The position numbers and the translations under genes are program-made. A stretch of 64,000 nucleotides of DNA from Pedobacter mucosus (GTDB lineage: Bacteria > Bacteroidota > Bacteroidia > Sphingobacteriales > Sphingobacteriaceae): NCBI RefSeq assembly GCF_022200785.1, contig NZ_CP087585.1:1240001-1304000 (forward strand). Reading direction: 5' to 3'. Each line of letters begins with the position of its first letter. Within the stretch, counting starts at the first letter, position 1. This document shows, in pieces, positions 55,985 to 64,000 of the stretch. Below the pieces are notes generated by a model. It did no database searches, was not told where the DNA came from, and worked only from the letters and a program-made list of their open reading frames with translations.

Positions 55985-56626
55985 ATGTTTGAGAAGTTCA
56001 CGTTAAATAATTTCCATCAAATTTGTGATATTTTAGCTGAACAAGATGCTGATCTAAAAAAGATCATTGATCAATTTGGCTATCCACCGATGTGGTCGAG
56101 ACCAAATAACTTTGAATCTCTAGTTCACATCATTTTAGAACAACAAGTTTCGCTTGCTTCAGCGCTGGCCGCTCTGAACAAGCTAAAGGAAAAGATAAAA
56201 GAAATCACTCCTGAAAGGTTTTTACTTCTAACCAATGAAGAACTTAAAGAATGTTATTTCAGTCGGCAGAAAACTATTTATGTAAGGCACCTTGCCGAAA
56301 GTTTAGTTAAAGGCGAATTGTCTCTAAGTAAATTAGAAACAATGGATGCTGATCAAGTAAGAAATAAATTGAAAACAATAAAAGGCATAGGAGATTGGAC
56401 GGTCGATATTTATTTTGTTATGATTCTTCATCATGCAGACGTGTTTCCACTTGGCGATTTAGCAGTAATAAATGCTTTAAAAACGGTTAAAGATCTGGAT
56501 CAAAAAATAAGTAGGGAAGCCATTTCTATTTTTATTGAACCTTGGAAGCCATACCGAACCATCGCAGCAATGATTCTTTGGCATTATTATCTTGAGGGAA
56601 AGAAGTCTCCAAATAAAATAAACTAA
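55985..56626 (+). CDS. AlkA/HhH-GPD-family DNA-3-methyladenine glycosylase
   Basis: A 213-residue base-excision repair glycosylase that removes alkylated bases from DNA. The helix-hairpin-helix segment is LKTIKGIGDWTVDIYFVMIL (about residues 127-146), followed by the catalytic Asp region DVFPLGDLAVINALK (D158). An N-terminal segment ILEQQVSLASALAALNKL matches the family's conserved E-Q-Q-V. It is shorter than E. coli AlkA, lacking the N-terminal beta domain, as in many Bacteroidota. It follows the broken permease by 5 bp and is probably in the argS transcript. Confidence 0.9.
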   Translation: MFEKFTLNNFHQICDILAEQDADLKKIIDQFGYPPMWSRPNNFESLVHIILEQQVSLASALAALNKLKEKIKEITPERFLLLTNEELKECYFSRQKTIYVRHLAESLVKGELSLSKLETMDADQVRNKLKTIKGIGDWTVDIYFVMILHHADVFPLGDLAVINALKTVKDLDQKISREAISIFIEPWKPYRTIAAMILWHYYLEGKKSPNKIN

Positions 56627-56652
56627 TCCTAACTAATTCCTTAAAGTAAAAT

Positions 56653-57774
56653 CTACTTTTCTGTACCTGATTTACTCGAAACCGGCTTCTTCTTTCTAAA
56701 AACGGGGAATGTCATCGGACTTCTAGCCGGCCGTTCATCACCCAATAAAACGCCCCATTGTTTAAATGAATCAGTACGATCGAAGATGATTTTCAAAACA
56801 GCTACTGTTGGTAAGGCTAAAAACATTCCGGAAATGCCAGCAATGCTTCCTCCAATAAAAACGCCGAGGATAGCAAACAAGGCATTAATTTTCACTTTGG
56901 ATCCTACAATACGCGGCATCAAAATGTTATTATCTAGGAACTGAACAAAAGCAATTACGCCTAAAACGGTAATCACTGGCCATAACTCCTGTGATGAGGT
57001 TAATGTTAATAAAACGCCAATTAAATTCCCGATTAAAGCGCCTATGTATGGAATCAAATTCAAAATTGCGAAGATTACGCCAATCAATAAAGCATGTTTA
57101 ATGCCGATTAGCATTAATATTCCGCCTAATAAAATCGTCATGTAGGTGATTTGAATCAACAAGCCAATAAGGTAGCTTTTGATGATGGATTCGGTTTCGA
57201 AAATTGCTTCTTTTACTTTAGGATGGTCGTCGGTTTTGAACCACATAAAGATGAACCGTAACAATATATCTTTATAAAAAAGCATTAAATAGATGTAAAT
57301 CGGAAGCAAACCAATGAAAACAAAAATACCACTTAAAGTAACAGCAGCGCCGCCTGCAAGGGAAGTTCCCATGTTCATTAAATCATCGCTTTTATCTTGA
57401 ATAAAGGCTTTTTGCTGTTTGTCATCGTAATGCGTAATGCGACTAATCCAATCACTTAGCGAATTAATATGTTGTGTAACATTAGCTTTGATTTGGGGAA
57501 AATCTTTAACTAACATTCCTATCTGATTTGAAAAAAACCATATAATTAAGGAAACAAACAAAGCAACTAGTAAGATGGAAAGTACAATTGATAGCGATTC
57601 GGGCATCTTTTTTCTTTTTAGAAACCTGTAAACCGGTAAGAGCATAATGCTGATGAAGAATGCCATTAGCAAGGGCATGATGATGTCTCGACCGATTACC
57701 ATTACGGTAACCAATGCGATTAAGCCTAATAATTCTACAGACCTTTTTACAGATAGTGGCAGATTGTCAATCAT
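56653..57774 (-). CDS. AI-2E family transporter (PerM/YdiK/TqsA type)
   Basis: A 373-residue integral membrane protein with about 7-8 TM segments. The N-terminus has paired TMs (LIALVTVMVIGRDIIMPLLM), a periplasmic helical region near residues 80-130 (ISDWISRITHYDDKQQ-like), and the conserved C-terminal block GVIFAILNLIPYIGALIGNLIGVLL, followed by LDNNILMPRIVGSKVKINAL and a last FLALPTVAVLKIIFD. Family members export varied small molecules or ions; the AI-2 name is historical and no substrate is inferred. A basic cytoplasmic tail follows. It ends 27 bp from the convergent glycosylase gene. Confidence 0.92.
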   Translation of the reverse strand: MIDNLPLSVKRSVELLGLIALVTVMVIGRDIIMPLLMAFFISIMLLPVYRFLKRKKMPESLSIVLSILLVALFVSLIIWFFSNQIGMLVKDFPQIKANVTQHINSLSDWISRITHYDDKQQKAFIQDKSDDLMNMGTSLAGGAAVTLSGIFVFIGLLPIYIYLMLFYKDILLRFIFMWFKTDDHPKVKEAIFETESIIKSYLIGLLIQITYMTILLGGILMLIGIKHALLIGVIFAILNLIPYIGALIGNLIGVLLTLTSSQELWPVITVLGVIAFVQFLDNNILMPRIVGSKVKINALFAILGVFIGGSIAGISGMFLALPTVAVLKIIFDRTDSFKQWGVLLGDERPARSPMTFPVFRKKKPVSSKSGTEK

Positions 57775-57970
57775 AAAAGTAATTTTCCGGTTTGGTGATT
57801 AAACATGATAGGTAATAAAATGTTTTTTTTAAGCTAAAAATTTAAGGTATTAATTTATTTTGGGGTGAGGAAGGTTATTATGGTTTTGGCTGTTTGGTCG
57901 AGTTGTAATAAGTTTATGGTTTATTGCCAATCGTCATGCAGAATTTATTTCAGCATCTTTCTTGGTAAAT

Positions 57971-59265
57971 TTTTTTGTCCTGGCCGGACGGGCTCTTTTC
58001 TTTTGGCACCAAAAGAAAGAAAAGTGTCGGCTTAAAATTTTTGTATTTAAGTTAGTGGTTTCGCTTGGATAGTGGATTCCCAAAAATTTGTTATGCCGAT
58101 CCGAGCTGAACGGAGATGTAGTGGTTGGGCTTAGTGGGATGGAAATGCAATGTGTAAGGTGTTGTTGCACCTAACATTCCCCTCTTTTAGAGGGGTGGCC
58201 GTAGGTCGGGGTGTTTCTTTTGCTTTTGTCCTGGCTGGACGGGCTCTTTTCTTTTGGCACCAAAAGACCAGAGAAGCTAGCTTGAACACCGATAAGATGT
58301 ATAAGCAGGTGAAAAAACAAAACTGTCGGCTTAAAATTTTTGTATTTAAGTCAGTGGTTTGGCGTGGTTAGTGGATTCCTAAAAATTTGTTAGGCCGATC
58401 CGAGCTGAACGGAGATGTAGTGGTTTGGCTTTGCAGGGTGGAAATGCAATGTTTAAGGTGTTTGCACCTAACATTCCCCTCTTTTAGAGGGTGGCCGTAG
58501 GTCGGGGTGTTTCTTTTGCTTTTGTCTTGGCCAGACGGGCTCTTTTCTTTTGGCACCAAAAGAAACAAAAGTGTCGGCTTAAAATTTTTGTATTTAAGTA
58601 AGTGGTTTGGCTTGGATAGTGGATTCCCAAAAATTTGTTAGGCCGATCCGAGCTGAACGGAGATGTAGTGGTTTGGCTTTGCAGGGTGGAACTCTAAGGT
58701 GAGTAATTATTATAAAATTTGCGTTTTAAGCAATTTGACTAGCTATTCCGTCATGCTGAATTCATTTCAGCATCTTTCCTGCTAGGCTTTAAGTAAGTTT
58801 TTTTGTCCTGGCCGGACAGGCTCTTTTCTTTTGGCACCAAAAGACCAGCGAAGCTAGCTTGAACACCGATAAGCTGTAAAAGCAGGTGAAAAAACAAAAC
58901 TGTCGGCTTAAAATTTTTGTATTTAAGTAAGTGGTTTGGCTTGGCTGGTAGATTCCCAAAAATTTGTTAGGCCGATCCGAGCTTAACGGAGATTTAGTGG
59001 TTTGGCTTTGCAGGGTGGAAATGTAAGGTTCTATTCGCGTTCGTCATGCTGAATTCATTTCAGCATCTTTCCTGCTAAGCCTTAAGCAAGTTTTTTTGTC
59101 CTGGCCGGACGGGCTCTTTTCTTTTGGCACCAAAAGAAAGAAAAGTGTCGGCTTAAAATTTTTGTATTTAAGTTAGTGGTTTGGCTTGGATAGTGGATTC
59201 CCAAAAATTTGTTAGGCCGATCCGATCTGAACGGAGATTTAGTGGTTTGGCTTTGCAGGGTGAAA
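57971..59265. repeat. Cluster of five copies of a ~170-220 bp interspersed repeat
   Basis: Copies begin with T-run GTCCTGGCCGGAC and the hairpin CTTTTGGCACCAAAAG, run through a TTAAAATTTTTGTATTTAAG arm and CCGATCCGAGCTGAACGGAG, and end near GCAGGGTGG: about 57971-58147, 58225-58447, 58521-58690, 58798-59020 and 59091-59265. Copies 2 and 4 carry the same extra ~47 bp after the hairpin (beginning CCAGAGAAGCTAGC or CCAGCGAAGCTAGC). Spacers 1/2 and 2/3 share a CCCCTC/GAGGGG hairpin (58179-58195); copies 1, 4 and 5 are preceded by a GATGCTGAA-type palindrome. No gene is supported in 57775-59789; small minus-strand frames are translations of the repeat. Confidence 0.8.
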
Positions 59266-59417
59266 AAGCAAAAGTAAATAGTGGATGCTTAAGTGAATGT
59301 TTTGTGTAGCTTGTGCTTTCCTGTTCGTATTTCATTTTCAATTCATTCGTCATTTCGAACGAGTTTTTACGAGGAGAAATCTGTTCGATTACTTTAATAT
59401 GCTATTTATCAAAACAG

Positions 59418-59717
59418 ACCTTGTAAATAAACCCAATTGTAACGGCATCCCCGATTTTTCATCGGGATATAGTGGAAAGCGGGAACAGTTCAAACCGATT
59501 AAAACCGAACCTTGCTTTACAAGACAAAAAGTAAAGTATCGTTCCAGTTCAAGAACATCTAATAAAAACCTTGTAAATAAACCCAATTGTAACGGCATCC
59601 CCGATTTTTCATCGGGATATAGTGGAAAGCGGGAACAGTTCAAACCGATTAAAACTGAACCTTGCTTTACAAGAAAAAAGAATAAAAATTCTCATTCCAA
59701 TTCAAAAACATTTCATA
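59418..59717. repeat. Two tandem 150-bp repeat units
   Basis: Units at 59418-59567 and 59568-59717 are nearly identical over the first ~105 bases and degenerate in the last ~45. Each begins CTTGTAAATAAACCCAATTG and has TTTACAAG at base ~105, an inverted terminal 8-mer, with an internal hairpin CCCGAT-TTTTC-ATCGGG. Because 150 is a multiple of three, reading frames stay open on both strands, but no protein family is seen. Confidence 0.82.
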
Positions 59718-59757
59718 AAAATTACTTCACAACTATAACATAACCGCAGATAAGCAT

Positions 59758-59765
59758 TATTTTTG
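59758..59765 (+). promoter_or_regulatory. -7 box candidate for mnmE
   Basis: TATTTTTG (59758-59765) matches TAnnTTTG and lies 24 bp before the ATG, but no TTG is found at the right distance upstream, so it is weakly supported. Confidence 0.35.
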
Positions 59766-59789
59766 CCTCTCTTTTTTTTAGAACCAACC

Positions 59790-61148
59790 ATGAACAATCA
59801 AGATACGATTATCGCTTTATCTACGCCTCCGGGTTCGGGTGCCATCGGTGTTATTCGCCTTTCCGGACCTGATGCCATCAACTTAGCAAACCAAGTTTTT
59901 GCAGGCAAAGATTTAGAAAAACAAGAAAGTCATACTTTACATTTCGGACTGCTAAAGGATGGAGATCAGCTGGTTGATGAAGTGGTAGCTGGTATTTTTG
60001 TGGCGCCAAAATCGTACACAAAAGAGAATGTTGTCGAAATTTCTTGTCATGGTTCTAATTATATTATTGAACAGATTATTAATTTACTAATTAGTAAAGG
60101 TGCTCGTGCGGCTAAGCCAGGCGAATTTACTTTGCGTGCTTTCCTTAATGGTGCTTTCGATTTAAGTCAGGCCGAAGCTGTTGCCGATTTAATCGCTTCG
60201 AATTCGAAGGCTTCGCATGACGTTGCCATGCAGCAAATGCGTGGCGGTTTTGCAAATGAATTGAAGGCTTTACGAGAACAATTGATTCATTTTGCTTCGA
60301 TGATTGAGCTTGAACTGGATTTCGCGGAGGAGGATGTGGAGTTTGCAAACCGTGATCAACTTCAGGCTCTGGTTAAAAAAATAAGTCATGTGTTGAGTAG
60401 ATTAATTTCTTCTTTTGAGATGGGTAACGTAATTAAAAATGGGGTTCCGATTGTAATTGCAGGTAAACCAAATGTTGGGAAATCTACTTTATTAAACGCT
60501 TTGTTAAATGAAGAGCGGGCAATTGTATCAGATATTGCCGGTACAACTCGTGATACCATTGAAGATGAGTTGAATATTGGCGGCATCATTTTCCGCTTTA
60601 TTGATACTGCTGGCATCCGAGATACCGCTGATATTATCGAAGCTTTAGGCGTTGAAAGAACGCTTGAGAAAATGAAATTAGCCAAGCTTATCATCTATAT
60701 GGCCGATCTTGCGCAAACAGAAGCTGAGATAGAAGAGCAGGTACGGGGCTTGGAAAAGCTTGAAATTCCTTTTTTAATTTTACTAAATAAAGCTGATTTA
60801 CTGTCTGAACAACAGCGGATTGCATTTGCCAAGCTGAATGTTGTCTTTATTTCCGCCCGTGATAAACAAGGTATTGAAGAGTTGAAAACAACACTTTTGG
60901 AACAGGTAAACCTGCATCACATCAATACCAGTGAAACCATGATTACTAATATCCGCCATGTTGAAGCGTTAAAGCAGACTGAAAATGCTCTTCAGCGTGT
61001 GTTGGTCAACGTTCATAATCCAGTTACTTCTGATTTCTTAGCGATGGATATTAAACAGGCGCTTCATTACCTTGGAGAGATTACTGGAACAGTAACTACG
61101 GATGATCTGTTAGAAAATATTTTTACGAAGTTTTGTATTGGGAAATAG
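59790..61148 (+). CDS. mnmE: tRNA uridine-5-carboxymethylaminomethyl modification GTPase MnmE
   Basis: A 452-residue protein that, with MnmG, modifies U34 of certain tRNAs. The N-terminal tetrahydrofolate-binding domain starts DTIIALSTPPGSGAIGVIRL; the GTPase G1 motif GKPNVGKSTLLNAL begins near G225, G2 in DIAGTTRDTIEDE, G3 in DTAGIRDT, G4 in LLNKADLL; the C-terminus ends in the catalytic C449-I-G-K452. The ATG at 59790 is chosen because the in-frame TTG at 59763 lies in the -7 box. Full length and intact. It is followed by a tandem repeat and a hairpin, and is monocistronic. Confidence 0.98.
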   Translation: MNNQDTIIALSTPPGSGAIGVIRLSGPDAINLANQVFAGKDLEKQESHTLHFGLLKDGDQLVDEVVAGIFVAPKSYTKENVVEISCHGSNYIIEQIINLLISKGARAAKPGEFTLRAFLNGAFDLSQAEAVADLIASNSKASHDVAMQQMRGGFANELKALREQLIHFASMIELELDFAEEDVEFANRDQLQALVKKISHVLSRLISSFEMGNVIKNGVPIVIAGKPNVGKSTLLNALLNEERAIVSDIAGTTRDTIEDELNIGGIIFRFIDTAGIRDTADIIEALGVERTLEKMKLAKLIIYMADLAQTEAEIEEQVRGLEKLEIPFLILLNKADLLSEQQRIAFAKLNVVFISARDKQGIEELKTTLLEQVNLHHINTSETMITNIRHVEALKQTENALQRVLVNVHNPVTSDFLAMDIKQALHYLGEITGTVTTDDLLENIFTKFCIGK

Positions 61149-61171
61149 TTTGCAGTTAATAGCTACAACTT

Positions 61172-61397
61172 GGCAGTTGCTTACTGCAACAATGCAGTAG
61201 CGTAAAACAGATCGGCAGTTGCTTACTACAACAATGCAGTGGCTTAAAACAGGTTGGCAGTTGCTTACTGCAACAATGAAGTGGCGTAAAACAGGTTGGC
61301 AGTTGCTTACTGCAACAATGCAGTGGCGTAAAACAGGTTGGCAGTTGCTTACTGCAATAATGCAGTAGCGTAAAACAGGTTGGCAGTGGTTTATTTC
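61172..61397. repeat. 42-bp minisatellite, five full copies and a partial sixth
   Basis: Units start at 61172, 61214, 61256, 61298 and 61340, each GGCAGTTGCTTACTGCAACA plus about 22 more bases, with a truncated copy from 61382. Units differ by one to four substitutions. Each contains GTTGC-TTACT-GCAAC, able to form a small hairpin. No spacers of unique sequence and no cas genes occur, so it is not a CRISPR array. The rest of the interval to 61563 holds no gene. Confidence 0.9.
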
Positions 61398-61563
61398 AAG
61401 TTTTCAATAGCACCTCTTGCTTACGGAGGCGTTTCTAATGGTTAATGTGGGTTACTCCCTCAACTTAACAGCGGTACATTTCGTACAGTTCTAAAAACTA
61501 AAGTATAAATCCTAATGGTTTGAAACAACGTGTTTAAAGAGAATGATCATGGATTTTTTTATT

Positions 61564-61601
61564 TAAAGTAGCAGGTAATTTTTAAATCAACTGCTACTTT
61601 A
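61564..61601. other. Intergenic hairpin before the convergent hypothetical gene
   Basis: An 11-bp stem TAAAGTAGCAG / CTGCTACTTTA (61564-61574, 61591-61601) with a 16-nt loop lies between mnmE and the convergent 248-residue protein gene. No T-run follows on the minus strand; on the plus strand the following GATTTTGG is weak, so function as a terminator is uncertain. Confidence 0.5.
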
Positions 61602-61637
61602 GATTTTGGATGGTTTAGGGATGATTAATTGCATGGG

Positions 61638-62384
61638 TTATATTTTTACTTTTTTAAATGTCAAGCCAGAAATTTGCTTGTATTGAGCTGCGCCTACACC
61701 AAAAAGAGACTTTGCATAATTTTTCGCATCTAAAGCTACCGTATTCATACCTGTTTCGGCGTTATAGAATACCTCATCGCGGTTGATTCTTCCACTGCTT
61801 AATGCCGAGGCTTCATTAATTGCACCTCTGTTTTTTTGCAGCAAATCGTTATATAGTGCGGTGAGGGACGAAACTTGCAACTCTACTTCATTAGGGGCGT
61901 ATGCAGGGATACTAGTTAAAAGCTTAATTTGTTTATCAAAAGTATCTAACTGGCTATCGAAACTGAGTTGCGAGGATGAAATTTGATTCACTTCTTTCCC
62001 GGTAGCTGTTAAGGTTTGTTTTTCTTCTTCTGTTAATTTAGCCGATGCCCTTCTCCCTTGTAATTTACGGTGATTAGTTGCTGCGCTTTCGATAATAGGT
62101 TGTGAAGCAGATGTGGCTTTTAAAGCATTTAATAATCGGGTACTGAGCTGGCCCATCGGCTCGAAGGCAATTTGCCTAGTCGTTATTGCATTGCTATAAC
62201 CTGCCAGCAGCGTGTTCACATTGTCTATCGCTGTTTTAGCATCTACCGCTTTGGATTGCAAATTAACAAGTTGAATGGCCGTATTGCTTGGATTGTAAGT
62301 AGCACCATAACCGGTTACAAAAGAAATTAAGGTTTCAAAATTGGCCACATTCTTGGCATGGCCGGTTTCATGTACAGTTGACAT
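61638..62384 (-). CDS. Uncharacterised conserved-looking helical protein
   Basis: A 248-residue protein without signal peptide or membrane segment, starting MSTVHETGHAKNVANFETLI. It is rich in Ala, Ser, Thr, Asn and Gln and looks all-helical, with two roughly parallel halves (residues about 10-110 and 120-230: LQSKAVDAKTAIDNVNTLLA against QLDTFDKQIKLLTS). Similar proteins are, in my memory, widespread as hypotheticals in Bacteroidota, but I cannot assign a function. It lies between mnmE's repeats and the divergent McrB-like gene with a 288-bp gap and no clear promoter; a role linked to either neighbour is not shown. Confidence 0.75.
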   Translation of the reverse strand: MSTVHETGHAKNVANFETLISFVTGYGATYNPSNTAIQLVNLQSKAVDAKTAIDNVNTLLAGYSNAITTRQIAFEPMGQLSTRLLNALKATSASQPIIESAATNHRKLQGRRASAKLTEEEKQTLTATGKEVNQISSSQLSFDSQLDTFDKQIKLLTSIPAYAPNEVELQVSSLTALYNDLLQKNRGAINEASALSSGRINRDEVFYNAETGMNTVALDAKNYAKSLFGVGAAQYKQISGLTFKKVKI

Positions 62385-62672
62385 AACATTAAATTTAGTT
62401 GGTTTATAAATGGTTAATTAATATCAAGATAAGGATTTAATGTTTACAACTATAAGGAGTGGAAGTAATTAGTTTTTAAAAAGGCACAAGCGATTGGATG
62501 GGTAAACGAGCGAAAGGGCGAAGATTTTATTTTTAGGTTGAGGTATTATTACGGGATTCCGTAAAATATATACAACTTGGGTTATTATCTTTACCTCATT
62601 AAAGAATTTAGAAACCTATTGACAGAATGTATCAAATTTTAAGATAATATTTATCCATTAAACATATAATTA

Positions 62673-64000
62673 ATGCTCACATATCACGAATACGAAAAAG
62701 TTGTGTACGATTGGTTAATAGCCAAACGTGATAATGATCCCAACTTCACCTTTTCACTACGAAAAAAAGTAGGTAAAGGTCTGGAAAAGGATATTTTTAT
62801 TGGCACAGAAAAGTCTAAATATTTTGCAACCACTTTTTGGGCATTGAGAATAGATTATCCTGGTTCATCTGGTGAGGCAACGGGTATTATATTTAAACTC
62901 GGTAAAATCGACTACAGCTACTTTATAGAATTGAATCAAACGAATAAACCGCATAATGAACAAAATAAAGCAGTTTTACGAGTTTTAAAAGAAGTCTGTT
63001 CAAAATTACCTCCAGATCTGGAATATGCAGGCTCTGATAATGAGAGTAATGCAATGTTTAACGTGAAAATATTGCCAACTGAACCAGTTTATGTTGATTT
63101 GAATTTAATGTTTACTGATATCGATAAGCAGTTAGCTGTATTTGTACCGATAGTTGATGAAGTTTTAGCGAATGAAAAATCTGTCAACCCAAGTTTTATT
63201 GGACAAAGAATAACTAATGAGGAATTTAGTCATTGGAATAACAAATTAGAAACTAGGGTAATAAACAATACAGATTTCTTTGGTGCATTATTAATCAAGT
63301 TAGGGGAGGTGATAACTGAAAAGTATTTTGATACTCTACGGAAACTTATTTTTGATTTAGACTTAGAGATTACTTCGGAAAAGGTATATTTTAATTATGA
63401 AAAAGATAAATTGATCTTCGGGATTGGACAACGTTATGTATTAAATATCGAAAACAATCAGTTCTTTAGACTGATTTCGAAAAACAAAGTATCAGATAAT
63501 GGTGAAGAATTTACATCTGAACCAAAAGCTTTTCTTACAAATTATCCTCTAGATTTCGATCTCCAATCGCATTATGATGATTTATTAATTGGGGCAAAAG
63601 AAACACTAGCGATAACAGAGAAAAGTGGATTTTTTAAGTTTGATAAAAAGGATTTTCGTGAAATGGCTTTTAGAGATAATAATTTAATCACTATAGAAAA
63701 GCAATCAGCGGACCCAACACTGAATTTAATTTTATTTGGACCTCCAGGAACAGGCAAGACTTACAGATTACAAAAGGAATATTTTAAACATTTTACAGTA
63801 AATGAATCTTCATTAAGCAGAGAGTCATATTTAGAGAATTTGATAAATGACTTAAATTGGTGGCAATTGATCAGTATTGTATCATTAGATTTAGGGAGAA
63901 CAAAAGTCAGGCATATTTATGAACATGAATTAATTCAAATTAAAGAAAAGTTATCGTCGTCAAAAACAGTAATGCCAACAATTTGGGGTCAGCTACAGGC
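62673..64000 (+). CDS. McrB-like AAA+ family protein (partial, runs off the right edge)
   Basis: An ATG at 62673 opens a frame without stops to the window end (442 residues so far). The N-terminal about 340 residues are mixed alpha/beta (MLTYHEYEKVVYDWLIAKRD) with no domain I can name, perhaps a DNA- or ligand-recognition module. Then comes a Walker A, LILFGPPGTGKTYRLQKEY, with GPPGTGKT at about 356-363, in the style of McrB GTPases of type IV restriction systems. After it come about 80 residues not expected in canonical McrB (NLINDLNWWQLISIVSLDLG), suggesting an insertion before Walker B. The partner McrC-like nuclease would be downstream, outside the window. Other AAA+ ATPases are possible. 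Confidence 0.7.
   Translation, partial: MLTYHEYEKVVYDWLIAKRDNDPNFTFSLRKKVGKGLEKDIFIGTEKSKYFATTFWALRIDYPGSSGEATGIIFKLGKIDYSYFIELNQTNKPHNEQNKAVLRVLKEVCSKLPPDLEYAGSDNESNAMFNVKILPTEPVYVDLNLMFTDIDKQLAVFVPIVDEVLANEKSVNPSFIGQRITNEEFSHWNNKLETRVINNTDFFGALLIKLGEVITEKYFDTLRKLIFDLDLEITSEKVYFNYEKDKLIFGIGQRYVLNIENNQFFRLISKNKVSDNGEEFTSEPKAFLTNYPLDFDLQSHYDDLLIGAKETLAITEKSGFFKFDKKDFREMAFRDNNLITIEKQSADPTLNLILFGPPGTGKTYRLQKEYFKHFTVNESSLSRESYLENLINDLNWWQLISIVSLDLGRTKVRHIYEHELIQIKEKLSSSKTVMPTIWGQLQ

Noticed and set aside
57934..59353. Minus-strand frames of 60-80 codons with FSSDR-NKFLGIH-like sequence
   Set aside because: They recur only because the ~170-bp element is repeated; frames are broken in other copies, and no start signals are seen.
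59297..59743. 148-codon + strand frame (and an 84-codon minus frame) across the 150-bp tandem units
   Set aside because: The unit length is a multiple of three, so a chance open frame repeats itself. No domain or promoter, and codon use unlike neighbours.
61172..61397. 42-bp tandem units considered as a CRISPR array
   Set aside because: Units are contiguous without unique spacers, unit length is one continuous 42 bp, and no cas gene is present.
1..64000. tRNA or rRNA genes, prophage or IS elements
   Set aside because: No cloverleaf-like or rRNA-like segment and no transposase or integrase gene was recognised in any intergenic stretch read.

Overview
The window looks like a chromosomal segment of a low-GC member of the Bacteroidota, most likely a Sphingobacteriaceae/Pedobacter-type organism. 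The basis is paired SusC/SusD genes, a one-protein hybrid two-component sensor/regulator (HTCS), promoters of the Bacteroidota -33 TTTG / -7 TAnnTTTG kind, a short Bacteroidota-type arginine decarboxylase, CtlX, and intergenic inverted repeats of a kind common in this phylum. No rRNA, tRNA, CRISPR array, transposase or prophage gene was found. The genus is an inference, not shown directly.

Left part (1-22 kb): mostly housekeeping genes on both strands. It holds an edge-truncated DUF2721 gene, an acyl-CoA carboxylase beta subunit, thioredoxin reductase, a GH20 hexosaminidase followed by a lysozyme-inhibitor-like lipoprotein, a DgkA-type lipid kinase, a DUF922 zincin, an ECF sigma factor overlapping a 4-TM membrane protein, a dicarboxylate/amino-acid symporter, rplU-rpmA, a polyprenyl synthetase with RNase R, a DEDDy exonuclease translationally coupled to a fused peptide-type ABC ATPase, a DUF1579 protein, an MFS transporter, a DUF72 protein and arginine decarboxylase.

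Central part (22.1-50.4 kb): a polysaccharide utilisation locus (PUL) of about 28 kb, all on the + strand, apparently for pectin. Unit 1 is GH28, a DUF4450/six-hairpin protein and the HTCS, tightly packed. Unit 2 is FAS1 lipoprotein, SusC, SusD, two FAS1 lipoproteins, a second SusC and SusD, pectate lyase PL1, and a six-hairpin glycosidase-like protein. A 12-bp direct repeat with 21-bp period sits just upstream of a -7 box before unit 2 and is a good candidate for the HTCS operator. The inferred flow is that the lyase and hydrolases cut pectin, FAS1/SusD lipoproteins capture fragments, SusC imports them, and the HTCS senses an oligosaccharide and activates unit 2. The FAS1 lipoproteins and the two unassigned glycosidase-like proteins are the least described parts and the best candidates for new biology.

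Right part (50.5-64 kb): CtlX, an arginine-deiminase-family enzyme and arginyl-tRNA synthetase; a TauE/SafE permease broken by a frameshift; an AlkA-type glycosylase; an AI-2E family transporter; about 2 kb of gene-free repeats (five copies of a ~170-220 bp element, then two tandem 150-bp units); mnmE; a five-copy 42-bp minisatellite; an uncharacterised helical protein; and, running off the right edge, an McrB-like AAA+ protein that may begin a defence locus.
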